In this document: positions 9,775-18,848 of the stretch, in pieces
Layout: each line of letters begins with the position of its first letter
Numbering within the stretch: position 1 is the stretch's first letter
Source of the DNA: an uncultured Acidobacteriaceae bacterium
Lineage (GTDB): Bacteria > Acidobacteriota > Terriglobia > Terriglobales > Acidobacteriaceae
Direction of reading: 5' to 3'
Assembly: GCA_903842065.1 (NCBI GenBank)
Contig: CAIMKZ010000063.1
Coordinates: 1-64,000, forward strand
DNA length: 64,000 bases
Position numbers and translations under genes: made by a program
Notes under the pieces: model-generated
What the model was told of the DNA's origin: nothing
Seen by the model: the letters and a program-made list of their open reading frames with translations, nothing else
The model's database searches: none

Positions 9775-10116
9775 CTATGCGTCTTTGACGATCCAGCGGA
9801 TGGCGAGGTTGAGCAGCGCCAGCACCACAGCGCCCAGAAATGCAGGCACAAAGCCGCGCACCCGGAAGCCCGGAACTAGACCTGAAGCCAGCATGATCAT
9901 GAAGCTGTTGACGACCAGCAGGAATATCCCCAGGGTGAGGATGCTGAGCGGAAAGGTGATGATCTTGAGGAAGAAGCCGAGGGTGGCGTTGAGAAACCCA
10001 ATGATTACCGCGGCTACAAGAGCCGGGAGAAATCCGTCGAGGATGAAGCCGGGGACCATACGGGAGACGATCACCAGAGCAACGGCGCTCAATATCCACT
10101 GGACGATGAGTTGCAT
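9775..10116 (-). CDS. phage holin superfamily IV (YvlD-type) membrane protein
   Basis: 113 aa made of four hydrophobic helices (about 3-22, 28-52, 55-78, 86-108) with the family pattern VPGF-L-DGF near 21-29 and GLVPGF-RV-GF near 78-88. The family is named for mycobacterial phage holins, but chromosomal copies such as YvlD are envelope proteins of unknown role and not phage genes. No phage genes are nearby. Confidence 0.8.
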   Translation of the reverse strand: MQLIVQWILSAVALVIVSRMVPGFILDGFLPALVAAVIIGFLNATLGFFLKIITFPLSILTLGIFLLVVNSFMIMLASGLVPGFRVRGFVPAFLGAVVLALLNLAIRWIVKDA

Positions 10117-10252
10117 AGTGCAGGCCTTCGGGCGGCGGCTTGAGAAGGAGACCGCGCTGCGACTTCAATAAGATAGCCCTCCCCGGGCTCACAAGCAAGA
10201 GGTAGCTGCCCGATTTTGCAGGGCCGGGCGGCAAATGCCTTAGAGTGTAGGT

Positions 10253-10519
10253 ATGTTTCTTCGCCGGATCGCCGTGGAGCGCGTGGCGCCGGATGGCGAA
10301 CGCCACGCCTGCCCGCTTGGCTGGATCGACAACTTCGCCATGCGCAACTTTACCAACGACGCCGTCTTCGACGACACGCTGCCCGTGGCCGATGGGCTGC
10401 TTGAGGCAGGGTCGCGGGTACTGCTGGACCGGCTGGGGGCGGCGATAGAGGATTGGTTCCGGCGCAAGGGGTATCTGAAGGCGGAGGAACGGCTCGAAGT
10501 GCGGGAAGTGGACGGCTGA
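10253..10519 (+). CDS. small hypothetical protein
   Basis: 88 aa, no signal peptide or membrane span. The composition is balanced, with a Trp-containing helix at the end (AAIEDWFRRKGYLKAEERLE). Codon third positions are GC-rich like true genes here. It is divergent from the YvlD-type gene. No family recognised. Confidence 0.5.
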   Translation: MFLRRIAVERVAPDGERHACPLGWIDNFAMRNFTNDAVFDDTLPVADGLLEAGSRVLLDRLGAAIEDWFRRKGYLKAEERLEVREVDG

Positions 10520-10642
10520 CATCTCCTCCGCGGCGCTGATGCCACATCTGGCTCGCGGCTTTCCACGCGGTCCCACATTCCGCGCCGTGCGAGTTGGGCC
10601 GGGAGCGACATGCACCTGTCATGGCACTCCCGCCTGGCTGCT

Positions 10643-11458
10643 CTAAGTCGTGAATCGCGCGCTACTGTAATCGATTGTCTTCGGCCAGTCGCAATCGAAT
10701 GGCACAGGTGGTGCTTCCTTCCACAGAGGGAAGGCATCCAGGTCAGATATCTTTCCCTCGTCTGCAATCGCGGCAGAAATAGCGCGAAAGAGCTTTGACT
10801 CTTCGGGCGTTACCCTGCGATCCAGTTCGTCCAGCAGCGCCGTCACGATCCACGCCACATGATCGATCCCGCGATCGAAGAGTGTCTTCAACTGACCAAG
10901 AGGGACGCTGGGATCCCGGTGTTCGAGGATCAGAATGGCCGCGGCGCAAAGGAGCGGCCGGACCATGGTCCGGCCGGGCCTGGGCCGACAGAGCCGCATC
11001 GCTTCCTTCGCCAGTTCCCAGGCCTTGTTCATGTTTCCGTTCAAGATGTGCCATGTAGCGAAGTTTCCGCAGACGTAGCCTTCACTCGGCATGAGTTCCA
11101 TGGATAGCTCGAAGTGCTGGATGGCCAGGTCCGGCTTGTGCCTGGTATGAGTAAGGAAGAGCGCATACGTGCTATGTATGTGGCCGTTCGAAGGGTCAAG
11201 CTTCGATGCCTCCTCGAAGCGCTCCCCGGCAGTGGCGAGGACTTCGATGCAACTCCACAATAACAACGCCAGGTTACAACATGTCGTTGCATCGCCGGGC
11301 CTAAGTTCAAGAGAAAGCTCGTAACACTGTCTTGCCGCCTCGTATTCGGCAAAATGATCCTTCAGATCGATAGCTCTCTGATTCAGGAGCCCGGCCAGCC
11401 AATGCCGTCCGCTGGATGGGCTCGTCGAAGCAGGCAGTTTAGACACGAGTTCCCGCAT
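10643..11458 (-). CDS. TPR-repeat protein
   Basis: 271 aa. TPR-like helical pairs lie at about 30-150 (AARQCYELSLELRPGDATT, FEEASKLDPSNGHIHSTYALF, LAIQHFELSMELMPSEGYV). The C-terminal part has no recognised domain. It is probably a protein-interaction scaffold; the partner is unknown. The open frame reaches a GTG at 11494, but that codon is inside a perfect 11-bp hairpin (ATCCCCCGGCA arms, 11483-11505). I prefer the ATG at 11458 with GGGAG upstream. No signal peptide. Confidence 0.68.
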   Translation of the reverse strand: MRELVSKLPASTSPSSGRHWLAGLLNQRAIDLKDHFAEYEAARQCYELSLELRPGDATTCCNLALLLWSCIEVLATAGERFEEASKLDPSNGHIHSTYALFLTHTRHKPDLAIQHFELSMELMPSEGYVCGNFATWHILNGNMNKAWELAKEAMRLCRPRPGRTMVRPLLCAAAILILEHRDPSVPLGQLKTLFDRGIDHVAWIVTALLDELDRRVTPEESKLFRAISAAIADEGKISDLDAFPLWKEAPPVPFDCDWPKTIDYSSARFTT

Positions 11459-11599
11459 GACCGTTTGGGCTCCCGCCGGGAGATCCCCCGGCACTGCCGG
11501 GGGATACTTACAATCTTGAACGGTGGGTGTGGCTAAAGCTGACCAGCAAAGAACATCATTCGTCCGCCGCGGATTTTCTCGGGGCGATTCGATTCAAAT

Positions 11600-13096
11600 C
11601 TAGTCGCCTGCCTGTGTCTGGAGAGTTGGCTCGCCCCAATAATAGCCAGTCTTAACCTGCGGATGAAGGCCGATGTCGAGGTACTTGTCGCCGCCCGGAC
11701 CAGTCCGGAGGGTTTCTGCCTTTATCAATCCTGAAACGCTGGGATCGCCGGTCTTGGCAAACTGAACCCACATCCGCATGTAGTTTTCTGAAACGACGTC
11801 ATCGTCCTTAGTGAGTCCTGGGTCCTTTGGATACATGGTCGTCAGATTCGTGCCCCAGTCTCCGTATATGAATGGAAGGTATCCGAATTCATAGGGCAGT
11901 TCTTCGCCGTGATAGGCGAGCAGTCCGGATTTTTTCCAATTGGCCGGCACATGAGTAAAGATATACGCGTAGGTGTTGGATTTGTTCTTTAGAAATCCCG
12001 GTGCGAAGAGCGTGGCGGCGCGCCGTACCTCACGTTCGTTTTCACCGCCACCGATCATCACCGGGACATCGTTTCCTTTGCCCTGCATGATCATGTTGAA
12101 GGGCGTATCCGGCATCGACCATTTATCTACCGTCGTGTACACGTTGTAGTCGTTCAATACCTGTGGAGGCGGCAGCGCTTTCACGATCTGCTGCCAGGGG
12201 ACGGCTCGAAACTCGGAGAGATTTGTTGCGCCCAGCATGTTGGCGAATTTTTCGCCGAGCTTTGCGGCCGTTTCCTGCTTTCGAACGGTGCCAACCATGG
12301 TTCCCGTAAGCGTGTCTCCGGTAGCGCTGGCGCCCGCTTCGATAATGGCACGGTGGAAGAGTCCCTTGGCCAGCGGAGAGGCAAGGAGCCACACGATCTT
12401 TCCGGCCCCGCCTGATTGACCGAAGATGGTGACGCAGCGGGGATCGCCGCCGAATGCCGCGGCGTTGGCTTTGACCCATTGCAAAGCGGCGATCAGATCG
12501 AGATTGCCGTAATTGCCGGCGGCGTGATTCGGCGACTCCTGAATCAAACCCGGGTGCACCAGGTAACCCATGCCGCCAAGCCGCGAGATGACGGAAACCA
12601 ACACGACACCGTGCTGCGGCAAGGCAGGCATGTTAAAGAGCGGCATGTTACCTGACCCCGCATCGAGTCCGCCGGGATGAATCCACACCATCACCGGGAG
12701 CTTTTCATTCGCAGACTTTGCGGGAGTGAGCACATTCAGGTAGAGGCAATCTTCGCTCATCTGCGATTCGGGAATGCTGCCCATCCACTTCATGGTAGGA
12801 AACAGCTGAGTGCACCACGGCGAAAATGTTTTTGCTTCTCTCACGCCATCCCACTGAGCAACGGGTTGCGGCGGTTTCCAGCGAAAGTCGCCGACCGGAG
12901 GAGCAGTATAAGGAATACCCCTGTAGATGCGTACTTCTTTGCCGGGTTCTCCGATCGTCGAACCGGATACTAGTCCCTTGTCGGTCTTAATTGGATCCTT
13001 CAAAAGTGCTGTAAGTGTTTGTGCCGAGGCATATTCTTTGCCGAACAAAAATGACACTGCGATCAGTGCCAGAACAATTTGCGTTCTTCCGCGCAT
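11600..13096 (-). CDS. exported type-B carboxylesterase
   Basis: 498 aa. Signal peptide about 1-26. The carboxylesterase/cholinesterase family signatures are present: RGIPYTAPPVGDFRW at 59-73, EDCLYLNV at 115-122, oxyanion HPGG at 140-143 and nucleophile elbow FGQSGGAGK with Ser228 (usual form GESAGA). It hydrolyses carboxylic esters in the periplasm or outside. An ATG at 13096 has GGAG 8 nt upstream, while ATG 13102 lies only 2 nt from it, so 13096 is chosen. It follows the alpha/beta hydrolase gene by 38 bp, probably in one transcript. Confidence 0.88.
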   Translation of the reverse strand: MRGRTQIVLALIAVSFLFGKEYASAQTLTALLKDPIKTDKGLVSGSTIGEPGKEVRIYRGIPYTAPPVGDFRWKPPQPVAQWDGVREAKTFSPWCTQLFPTMKWMGSIPESQMSEDCLYLNVLTPAKSANEKLPVMVWIHPGGLDAGSGNMPLFNMPALPQHGVVLVSVISRLGGMGYLVHPGLIQESPNHAAGNYGNLDLIAALQWVKANAAAFGGDPRCVTIFGQSGGAGKIVWLLASPLAKGLFHRAIIEAGASATGDTLTGTMVGTVRKQETAAKLGEKFANMLGATNLSEFRAVPWQQIVKALPPPQVLNDYNVYTTVDKWSMPDTPFNMIMQGKGNDVPVMIGGGENEREVRRAATLFAPGFLKNKSNTYAYIFTHVPANWKKSGLLAYHGEELPYEFGYLPFIYGDWGTNLTTMYPKDPGLTKDDDVVSENYMRMWVQFAKTGDPSVSGLIKAETLRTGPGGDKYLDIGLHPQVKTGYYWGEPTLQTQAGD

Positions 13097-13134
13097 GAGC
13101 ATTACTCCATTCCACTTGAATCGAATTGCCGGGA

Positions 13135-14637
13135 TTAAAACCGCCCCTTCTGACTCAGCCACTTGTCGGCGTAATCATAGAGCGTCTTGATCGTGTCCCC
13201 GAACTGTCCCGGAGTCTTTTCGCACTGCTTGCAGGTGTTGTACATATGGCTGGCACCTTCAACAAAGGCCAGCGATTTGTCTTTGGCGGGGGAGTTGTTG
13301 TAAATCGTCTCAGCCGCCAGGTATTCGTAATTTCCGGTCATGCCCATGAATAGAGAGGGAACACGGATGCTCTCAACGTTGCCAGGCGGGCTGCTATAGG
13401 TCGATGTCCAGTCCACGCCATGCATCGAATCCTCATCGTAGTAGAAGTCGTCGCTAACGCGGACGGCGTTGTCGATCAGGAACCCCCGGACCGTGGTGTT
13501 GACGGCATTGCTCAGTTTTCCTGTAGCTGAGCCGCCCCCGGGTCCAGCAAATCCTCCTGTCGGGTCGCCACCTGGTGCTCCTGCTCCAGTTGCAGGTCCG
13601 CCTGACTGTCCGGTTCCTGGCCGGCCGCCTGTGGGTCCTCCACTCATGCCGCCAGCCTTGCGCACGGAATAGACGATCTCCGTAGTAATGGAACCGTCGG
13701 CGTGGATTAAGGGCCAAGGTTTGTGGGTGTGTGCCATCAGCTTGGTGTCTTGTGGGAACAGCTTGTTGAACGGCCCGATGCTGGCGGCTCCGGCGATCAC
13801 CATGGGCTCATCGTCAGTGAAGTGCCCTTTGCCGGCATCAATAGCTGTCACCCTGTCGAGCGCATACTTGATCAGCCCGTTTTCCCTTTTGCCTACGGCC
13901 GTCTGGAAATTGTGAATAAACTCCTGGCTGTAGTCGGAATTGCCGCTGGGATTGTACCCGTTCCTGGGATTGAACAGGTTCAGGTCCTGATTCAGATTCA
14001 CGCCGTCGCCCTCGGTGACCACCGCAGGATCGAGGCTGAACAGGGACATCTCGGCATTGCCCCAGTTAGAATCAGCCAGAATCATACCGTCGGCTGCGGG
14101 CATATCGGCAAGATTGTTGGGGCACTTGGAGAGCTTCTCCGGCCCCTGGCAAATATTGACGCCGTTTTCTGCAATCATCTGATATGCGGTCATGAGCGTG
14201 GCGCCACCGCTGTGACCCCAGATAACGACTTTCTGAATTCCGGCAACCTTACGCAAATACGTCACCGACGACTTGATGTCGAGAAGTCTATTGTTGAGGT
14301 TTCCGCCGGAATTCTTGGAGCAGAGCACGGTGTAGCCGCGCCTGGAAAGCTCCTGGCATGCGGAAAAGTTCGTGTAGTCCGCGTCATAATGCATGACAAA
14401 TACGCCGATATGACTTTTTTCGCCGGAATCTTTCGGCTCGTAAAGATATCCAGTTGCCCGCCCAGCCTGAACTGCCGTTCTCTTGATGGATGGATCGAGA
14501 GAGACTGGCCCGTTCATCGGACCCATACCCATAACACTACCCAGTGGGGCTGGGCCTTGTGCAATGGAGGTGGCGCAGAGAAGCGCACCTGCGGCGATCA
14601 TGTATGAGACTCCAACAATTCTGCTCAGTTTCATCAT
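13135..14637 (-). CDS. exported alpha/beta hydrolase, Gly-rich insert
   Basis: 500 aa. Signal peptide about 1-27. Nucleophile elbow VVIWGHSGGATLM has Ser143, and the C-terminal SHMYNTC supplies a likely catalytic His. Family members recur at 47839 and 52323, with shared elements LSRRGYTVLC, ICQGPEKL, DDEP, HADGS-TTEIV, MHGVDWTS and the ending DKWLSQKGRF. A collagen-like Gly/Pro/Ala insert at 329-373 is absent from the 47839 paralogue. Likely an esterase; substrate unknown. It lies between the TonB receptor and a carboxylesterase on the same strand, suggesting uptake-linked ester hydrolysis. Confidence 0.78.
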   Translation of the reverse strand: MMKLSRIVGVSYMIAAGALLCATSIAQGPAPLGSVMGMGPMNGPVSLDPSIKRTAVQAGRATGYLYEPKDSGEKSHIGVFVMHYDADYTNFSACQELSRRGYTVLCSKNSGGNLNNRLLDIKSSVTYLRKVAGIQKVVIWGHSGGATLMTAYQMIAENGVNICQGPEKLSKCPNNLADMPAADGMILADSNWGNAEMSLFSLDPAVVTEGDGVNLNQDLNLFNPRNGYNPSGNSDYSQEFIHNFQTAVGKRENGLIKYALDRVTAIDAGKGHFTDDEPMVIAGAASIGPFNKLFPQDTKLMAHTHKPWPLIHADGSITTEIVYSVRKAGGMSGGPTGGRPGTGQSGGPATGAGAPGGDPTGGFAGPGGGSATGKLSNAVNTTVRGFLIDNAVRVSDDFYYDEDSMHGVDWTSTYSSPPGNVESIRVPSLFMGMTGNYEYLAAETIYNNSPAKDKSLAFVEGASHMYNTCKQCEKTPGQFGDTIKTLYDYADKWLSQKGRF

Positions 14638-14760
14638 TCAACTCTCTTCAGGAATGCTTCGGGAAAATTAAATTTACCAGCTTGAGGAAAGGCATTTATT
14701 GGTCTGGAAAATGCGAATAGTGCCGGAATCGTCAAAACTCTAGTAGATGTTGCAGAAAAA

Positions 14761-14796
14761 ACTCTGGGCAGGGCAAGAGTTTGCCCTGCCCAGAGT
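14761..14796 (-). terminator. terminator after TonB receptor
   Basis: Perfect 16-bp inverted repeat starting ACTCTGGGCAGGGC, 4-nt loop, followed on the minus strand by TTTTTT. It separates the receptor from the hydrolase gene downstream, so it may act as an attenuator within a longer transcript. Confidence 0.82.
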
Positions 14797-14807
14797 CTAG
14801 AGTGAGG

Positions 14808-17800
14808 CTAGAAGCTGACGCGCAGGCTGAACTGGCCGAGGCGCGGCTGGTTGTTGGTGGCTGTTACCTGACCGTAGGTAGCATCGCCGATCGAGGAGTC
14901 CGGCTGTGCCCACTGCTTGCGGTTGAAGACGTTGAAGAACTCGGCGCGGAACTGGACCGCGATCCGTTCTGTCACCTGGGTGGACTTCAGGAACGAGAGG
15001 TCAAAGTTCTTGATGCCCTCGGCGAAGACAGATGTGTCGACGCGAGGCTCGTTGCCGAAGGTGTAGGCCGGAGCCGCGTTCCAGCAGCCCATGTTGAACC
15101 ACTGGTTGATCTTGGCATTGCCGGAAAGAGGACTCTGCTTGTTGCTGTTGCAGCTATATGCAGTTCCATTCACGGTCAATGAACCAGAGGGAACATAGTT
15201 CGGCCGGATGGTGCCAGTGCCGAAGGTGCTGGCCAGCGCCGCGTTGCCCGCGGTCTTCATGGGAAGGCGGAAGCCATGCTGGAGGGTGGTGATGCCGTTG
15301 ATGCCCCAACCGGAGATGATGCGGCTCATTGCCGGTCCGGAGCTGGCGCCCCAGCGTTGACCCTTGCCGAAGGGCAGGTTCAGGATGTAGCTGAGCACGG
15401 CACGGAAAGGCACATCGTATGTCAATGCCGAGCGCTCGCCCTTCAGGTTGGTGTAGTCCTGGTAGCTGGGTGCGCCGCCACCACCTGAGTTCGGGCCACC
15501 GGTGCCGTTCTCAAGGAAGCTGAGCTGGGTGTCGGTGTCGCCGATCATCTTGGCCCAGGTAAAGTTGCCCATCAGGGTGCCGCCTGCGCCGAAGCGCTTC
15601 TCACCCTTGATTTGCAGCGAATGATAGATAGTCTGGCCTCTGTAGGCCAGCGTGTCTCTCATGTTGCCGTAGTGCGGGTAAGGCCGCAGGCACTGGCCGA
15701 CGGTGAGGGTGGTCGTGGTTCCGCAGGTTCCGGTCTTGGCGGTAAGAGCCTGACCGGTCTGAGGGCCGGTTGTAGCCAGACCCGCGGAGGTGTACGCACT
15801 GTTCGGAATCTGGTTATAGTTCCAGCCCGAGAGCGGCAGGTGCAGGCCGTGTGCGCCCACGTAGCTGAGCTGGATCATCGAGTTACTGGGCAACTGCCGG
15901 GCAACGGTGACGTTCCATTGCTGCGCGTAGGGGTACTTCTGGTAGGGATAGGCGTTGTTCATCGCCTTGCCGGTGTTCTCGTAGTACTTCAGCATGGTGA
16001 AGTAGTTCGCCTGCCGTAGCGGAGGCCCGACGATGGGGTTGGCGGAGTTGAAGCAGTTGTAGAGTAACTGCGCGGGATTGGGCGTCGTCGTGCTGACGCT
16101 TCCGCAGGAGTTGGGGTTGGAGATATTGGGCGACTTGACGGGCATTCCGCCAGTCGCGATATCGACCGGCATGTAGGAGATGCCGTAACCGCCGCTGATG
16201 ACAGTGTTGTTGTCGAACCGGTAGGCGAAGCCGATGCGCGGAGCGATCAGGGCGTGCTTCACGTTAATGGACGATTGGCTGGCATATTGCTGCGAAGCAA
16301 CCAGGGCCAGGGTTCCCTGAACGTTGTAGGTAGGATCGGTGGCATTGGGCAGCAGCACGGTGTTGTAGTCGTGCCCGGCGTAGATGCCGCCCGGCAGCTC
16401 CCAGCGCAGACCCAGGTTCAGGGTCAGCTTCTTGCTTGCCTGCCAGGTGTCGGTGATGTAGTAGCCCTGGTAGTAGCTGTAGCCATAGGCGGGGCCCTGC
16501 GTGGTGAGTGACGAGGCATTGGTCTCGTAGCCCAGCAGGAAGTCGGCCCACTGGTCGCCGGTATACTGTCCGTTGAACTGGAAGGAGCCGGAGTTGCCGC
16601 CGGCGATCGAGTGATCGCCAAACCGGGTAATCATGCCGCCAACCTTGATGGTGTGGTTGCCGGCCATGTGGGTAAGGCTGCCGGAGACGGTGTAGTTGTT
16701 GTACCAGTCGTGACCGATGGAGCAGCAGCGGCCAAAACCGTAGAAATTATAGTTCGTCACGCCGGGGGCAGTGGCGAACGTGTACTGCACGATCATATCC
16801 GCCGTCAGCGAACTGGTGAGCTGATTGATGAAGCTGCTGGACGGATACCGGGTGTGGTAGTTCTGGCCCAGGCTGGCCACGGTGCTGTTCGGCGAGTCGT
16901 TGCGAAGATAGGCGACGCGCAGGTCGAGGATGGTCTTCTGCGAAAGCGTGATGGTATCGCCCAGGACGATATGGTCGACGTAATCGAGGCTCTTGGCGTT
17001 CTCAGTTAACCAGCCCTGATAGTTGCCCAGCTCGTTATAGCCCTCATCGTTGATGGTCCAGTGGGTATAACGGGCGAAGAGGCGCTGTTTGGCGCTGAGA
17101 TTGTAATCCGCGCGCGCGTTGTACTGCTGCTGGGAGTCAGGAGTGGCGGGGTTAGCCGACCAGTTGTTCTGCCCTACGGCCAGCGAGTTGTTGGGCAGCG
17201 GATAGTAGTTCCGCATGACCGCGGCCATGGTGTCGAAATACGCCGACTTGATGGTGGACTTAGCTACGTTGGTCGGAGCTGTCGCGCTATTCGGAGTAAC
17301 TGCCGTACCGCTGGAATTGTAGTAAGTAATGCTCAGACAGGTGGTTACGTTGGTCGGATCGGGGCAATTGATTGGATCCTTGATGAAGCGGGGAACGGTG
17401 CCCGCCTGCATATTTGCATCCGGCACGTTGGAGGGATTAGTGTTCGCATTGTTCGAGTGGAACTTCTCCCACGTGAAGTAGAAGAAGGCCTTGTCCTTAA
17501 TGACCGGGCCGCCAGCGTTGACGCCATACTGGTTCTGATTCCACGCCAGCGGCTTGTTAGGCTTGCCGGCCAGCAACTGGCTGCGCTTGTTGAACCACTC
17601 GTTGGCGTTGAAGGCGCGATTGCGGATGTACTCATAGACCGAACCATGGAAGGAGTTGGTGCCGCTTTTGGTGGCCATGTTGACGGCGCCGCTTCCGAAC
17701 CGGCCGTACTCAGCCGATACGTTGCTCGACGCAACGTTGAACTCCTGAATCGCATCCTGGGTGGGAATGAGCGCGGTGACGTTGCCGGTAAGGTTGCCGC

Positions 17801-18458
17801 CCAGGGTGTTGACCGGGCCACCGTCTACGAACATCTGGCTCTGTCCGGACAAACCGCCGCCCATCTGGTAGTTGCCGAATCCGCCCACGTTGGTGTGGCC
17901 GGCGCCCTGGTTGCCGCCGGCCGAGCCGGAGGTCGATCCGCCGGGGATGACGCCCGCGGCAAGAGCAAGCAAGTTCATGGAGTTGCGGCCGTTGAGCGGC
18001 ATCTCCTGCACGGTCTTGCCCTCGATCTGCTGGTTTACCGAACTCGAGTCGGTTTGCAGCAGCGGGGCCTGGGTGGTGACTTCAACGGTTTCAGTCGCAG
18101 CGCCGACCTGGAGGGCGGCATCGATGCGAACCGTCGAGCCGACAGGCACAGGAACGGGTTGCCGCAGGAAGCCCTTGAAGTTGGCGGCCGTCACCGAAAC
18201 CTTGTAGGTGGCGGGCAGAAGGTTGACGGCGCTGAAGTTGCCCGCGCCGTCGGATTTGGCCACCCGTGCTTCGTTGGTCCCCAGGTTGGTTACCGTTACG
18301 GTCGCATTTGGGACGGCGGCGCCCGAGGCGTCTGTTACCGTTCCAACGATCGAGCCATAGGTGCTCTGCGCCTTGATTTGTGAGTGCGAAAGGGTGAAGA
18401 CAGCCACCAGCACTCCAATCAAAGTCCAAAATCCAGCTAGCCTCTGAAGTTTACCCAT
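14808..18458 (-). CDS. Oar-like TonB-dependent receptor
   Basis: 1216 aa outer-membrane protein. Signal peptide about 1-31. A carboxypeptidase-regulatory-like Ig domain follows (YGSIVGTVTDASGAAVPNATV, about 35-110), then a plug with MPLNGRN and a large beta-barrel ending in LRVSF. It imports large or scarce substrates with TonB energy; Acidobacteria carry many. Start at 18458 is fixed by GGAGG 7 nt upstream; the open frame extends to 18704 without coding character. A regulator gene is divergent at 18849. Confidence 0.93.
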   Translation of the reverse strand: MGKLQRLAGFWTLIGVLVAVFTLSHSQIKAQSTYGSIVGTVTDASGAAVPNATVTVTNLGTNEARVAKSDGAGNFSAVNLLPATYKVSVTAANFKGFLRQPVPVPVGSTVRIDAALQVGAATETVEVTTQAPLLQTDSSSVNQQIEGKTVQEMPLNGRNSMNLLALAAGVIPGGSTSGSAGGNQGAGHTNVGGFGNYQMGGGLSGQSQMFVDGGPVNTLGGNLTGNVTALIPTQDAIQEFNVASSNVSAEYGRFGSGAVNMATKSGTNSFHGSVYEYIRNRAFNANEWFNKRSQLLAGKPNKPLAWNQNQYGVNAGGPVIKDKAFFYFTWEKFHSNNANTNPSNVPDANMQAGTVPRFIKDPINCPDPTNVTTCLSITYYNSSGTAVTPNSATAPTNVAKSTIKSAYFDTMAAVMRNYYPLPNNSLAVGQNNWSANPATPDSQQQYNARADYNLSAKQRLFARYTHWTINDEGYNELGNYQGWLTENAKSLDYVDHIVLGDTITLSQKTILDLRVAYLRNDSPNSTVASLGQNYHTRYPSSSFINQLTSSLTADMIVQYTFATAPGVTNYNFYGFGRCCSIGHDWYNNYTVSGSLTHMAGNHTIKVGGMITRFGDHSIAGGNSGSFQFNGQYTGDQWADFLLGYETNASSLTTQGPAYGYSYYQGYYITDTWQASKKLTLNLGLRWELPGGIYAGHDYNTVLLPNATDPTYNVQGTLALVASQQYASQSSINVKHALIAPRIGFAYRFDNNTVISGGYGISYMPVDIATGGMPVKSPNISNPNSCGSVSTTTPNPAQLLYNCFNSANPIVGPPLRQANYFTMLKYYENTGKAMNNAYPYQKYPYAQQWNVTVARQLPSNSMIQLSYVGAHGLHLPLSGWNYNQIPNSAYTSAGLATTGPQTGQALTAKTGTCGTTTTLTVGQCLRPYPHYGNMRDTLAYRGQTIYHSLQIKGEKRFGAGGTLMGNFTWAKMIGDTDTQLSFLENGTGGPNSGGGGAPSYQDYTNLKGERSALTYDVPFRAVLSYILNLPFGKGQRWGASSGPAMSRIISGWGINGITTLQHGFRLPMKTAGNAALASTFGTGTIRPNYVPSGSLTVNGTAYSCNSNKQSPLSGNAKINQWFNMGCWNAAPAYTFGNEPRVDTSVFAEGIKNFDLSFLKSTQVTERIAVQFRAEFFNVFNRKQWAQPDSSIGDATYGQVTATNNQPRLGQFSLRVSF

Positions 18459-18640
18459 TGATATCCTCCGAAATCGTCTTGTAAGCCCAATGCACAGGTT
18501 CGGAATTCGGCATGCTGCGATGAACTTGCGAATGGCCCTGCCCCTGCATCGGGCTATCAGCCACCGCACACCGGCTCCGCTTATGGAGCTGTGCTCAGCG
18601 CCAGTCATGATTCCAAGTGCTTGAGATTGACGATCTGAGC

Positions 18641-18690
18641 GACTGTACGCGCTGATCGCCGGGCCCGCAAGTTCGGAATAGTTACAGTAC
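18641..18690 (-). promoter_or_regulatory. possible diverged operator upstream of TonB receptor
   Basis: Read on the minus strand, GTACTGTAAC is followed after about 30 nt by GTACAGTC. This recalls the GTACTGTAC...GCACAGTAC pair of the three strong elements (29653, 36974, 38626). Spacing and right half are different and no clear -35/-10 pair follows. Weak. Confidence 0.2.
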
Positions 18691-18848
18691 AAGGCTGTGA
18701 ACATTGATGAGGGTTAAGTTCTTTTAATTCAATAATGTTATGGTGCATTTTAACTTGTTAGCCGGCAGGTTGCTCGATGAACTCAATACCTCGTGTACAA
18801 TTATGCCAATCAGTCCCGGTTCAGATCGAATCAAATGTAAGCAGGGCC

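Noticed and set aside
9775..10116. Prophage, from the holin-family hit
   Set aside because: This membrane family is mostly chromosomal, and no phage gene or att repeat is nearby.
17061..18383. 440-codon plus-strand frame opposite the first TonB receptor
   Set aside because: Shadow of a high-GC gene; no ribosome site or recognisable protein.
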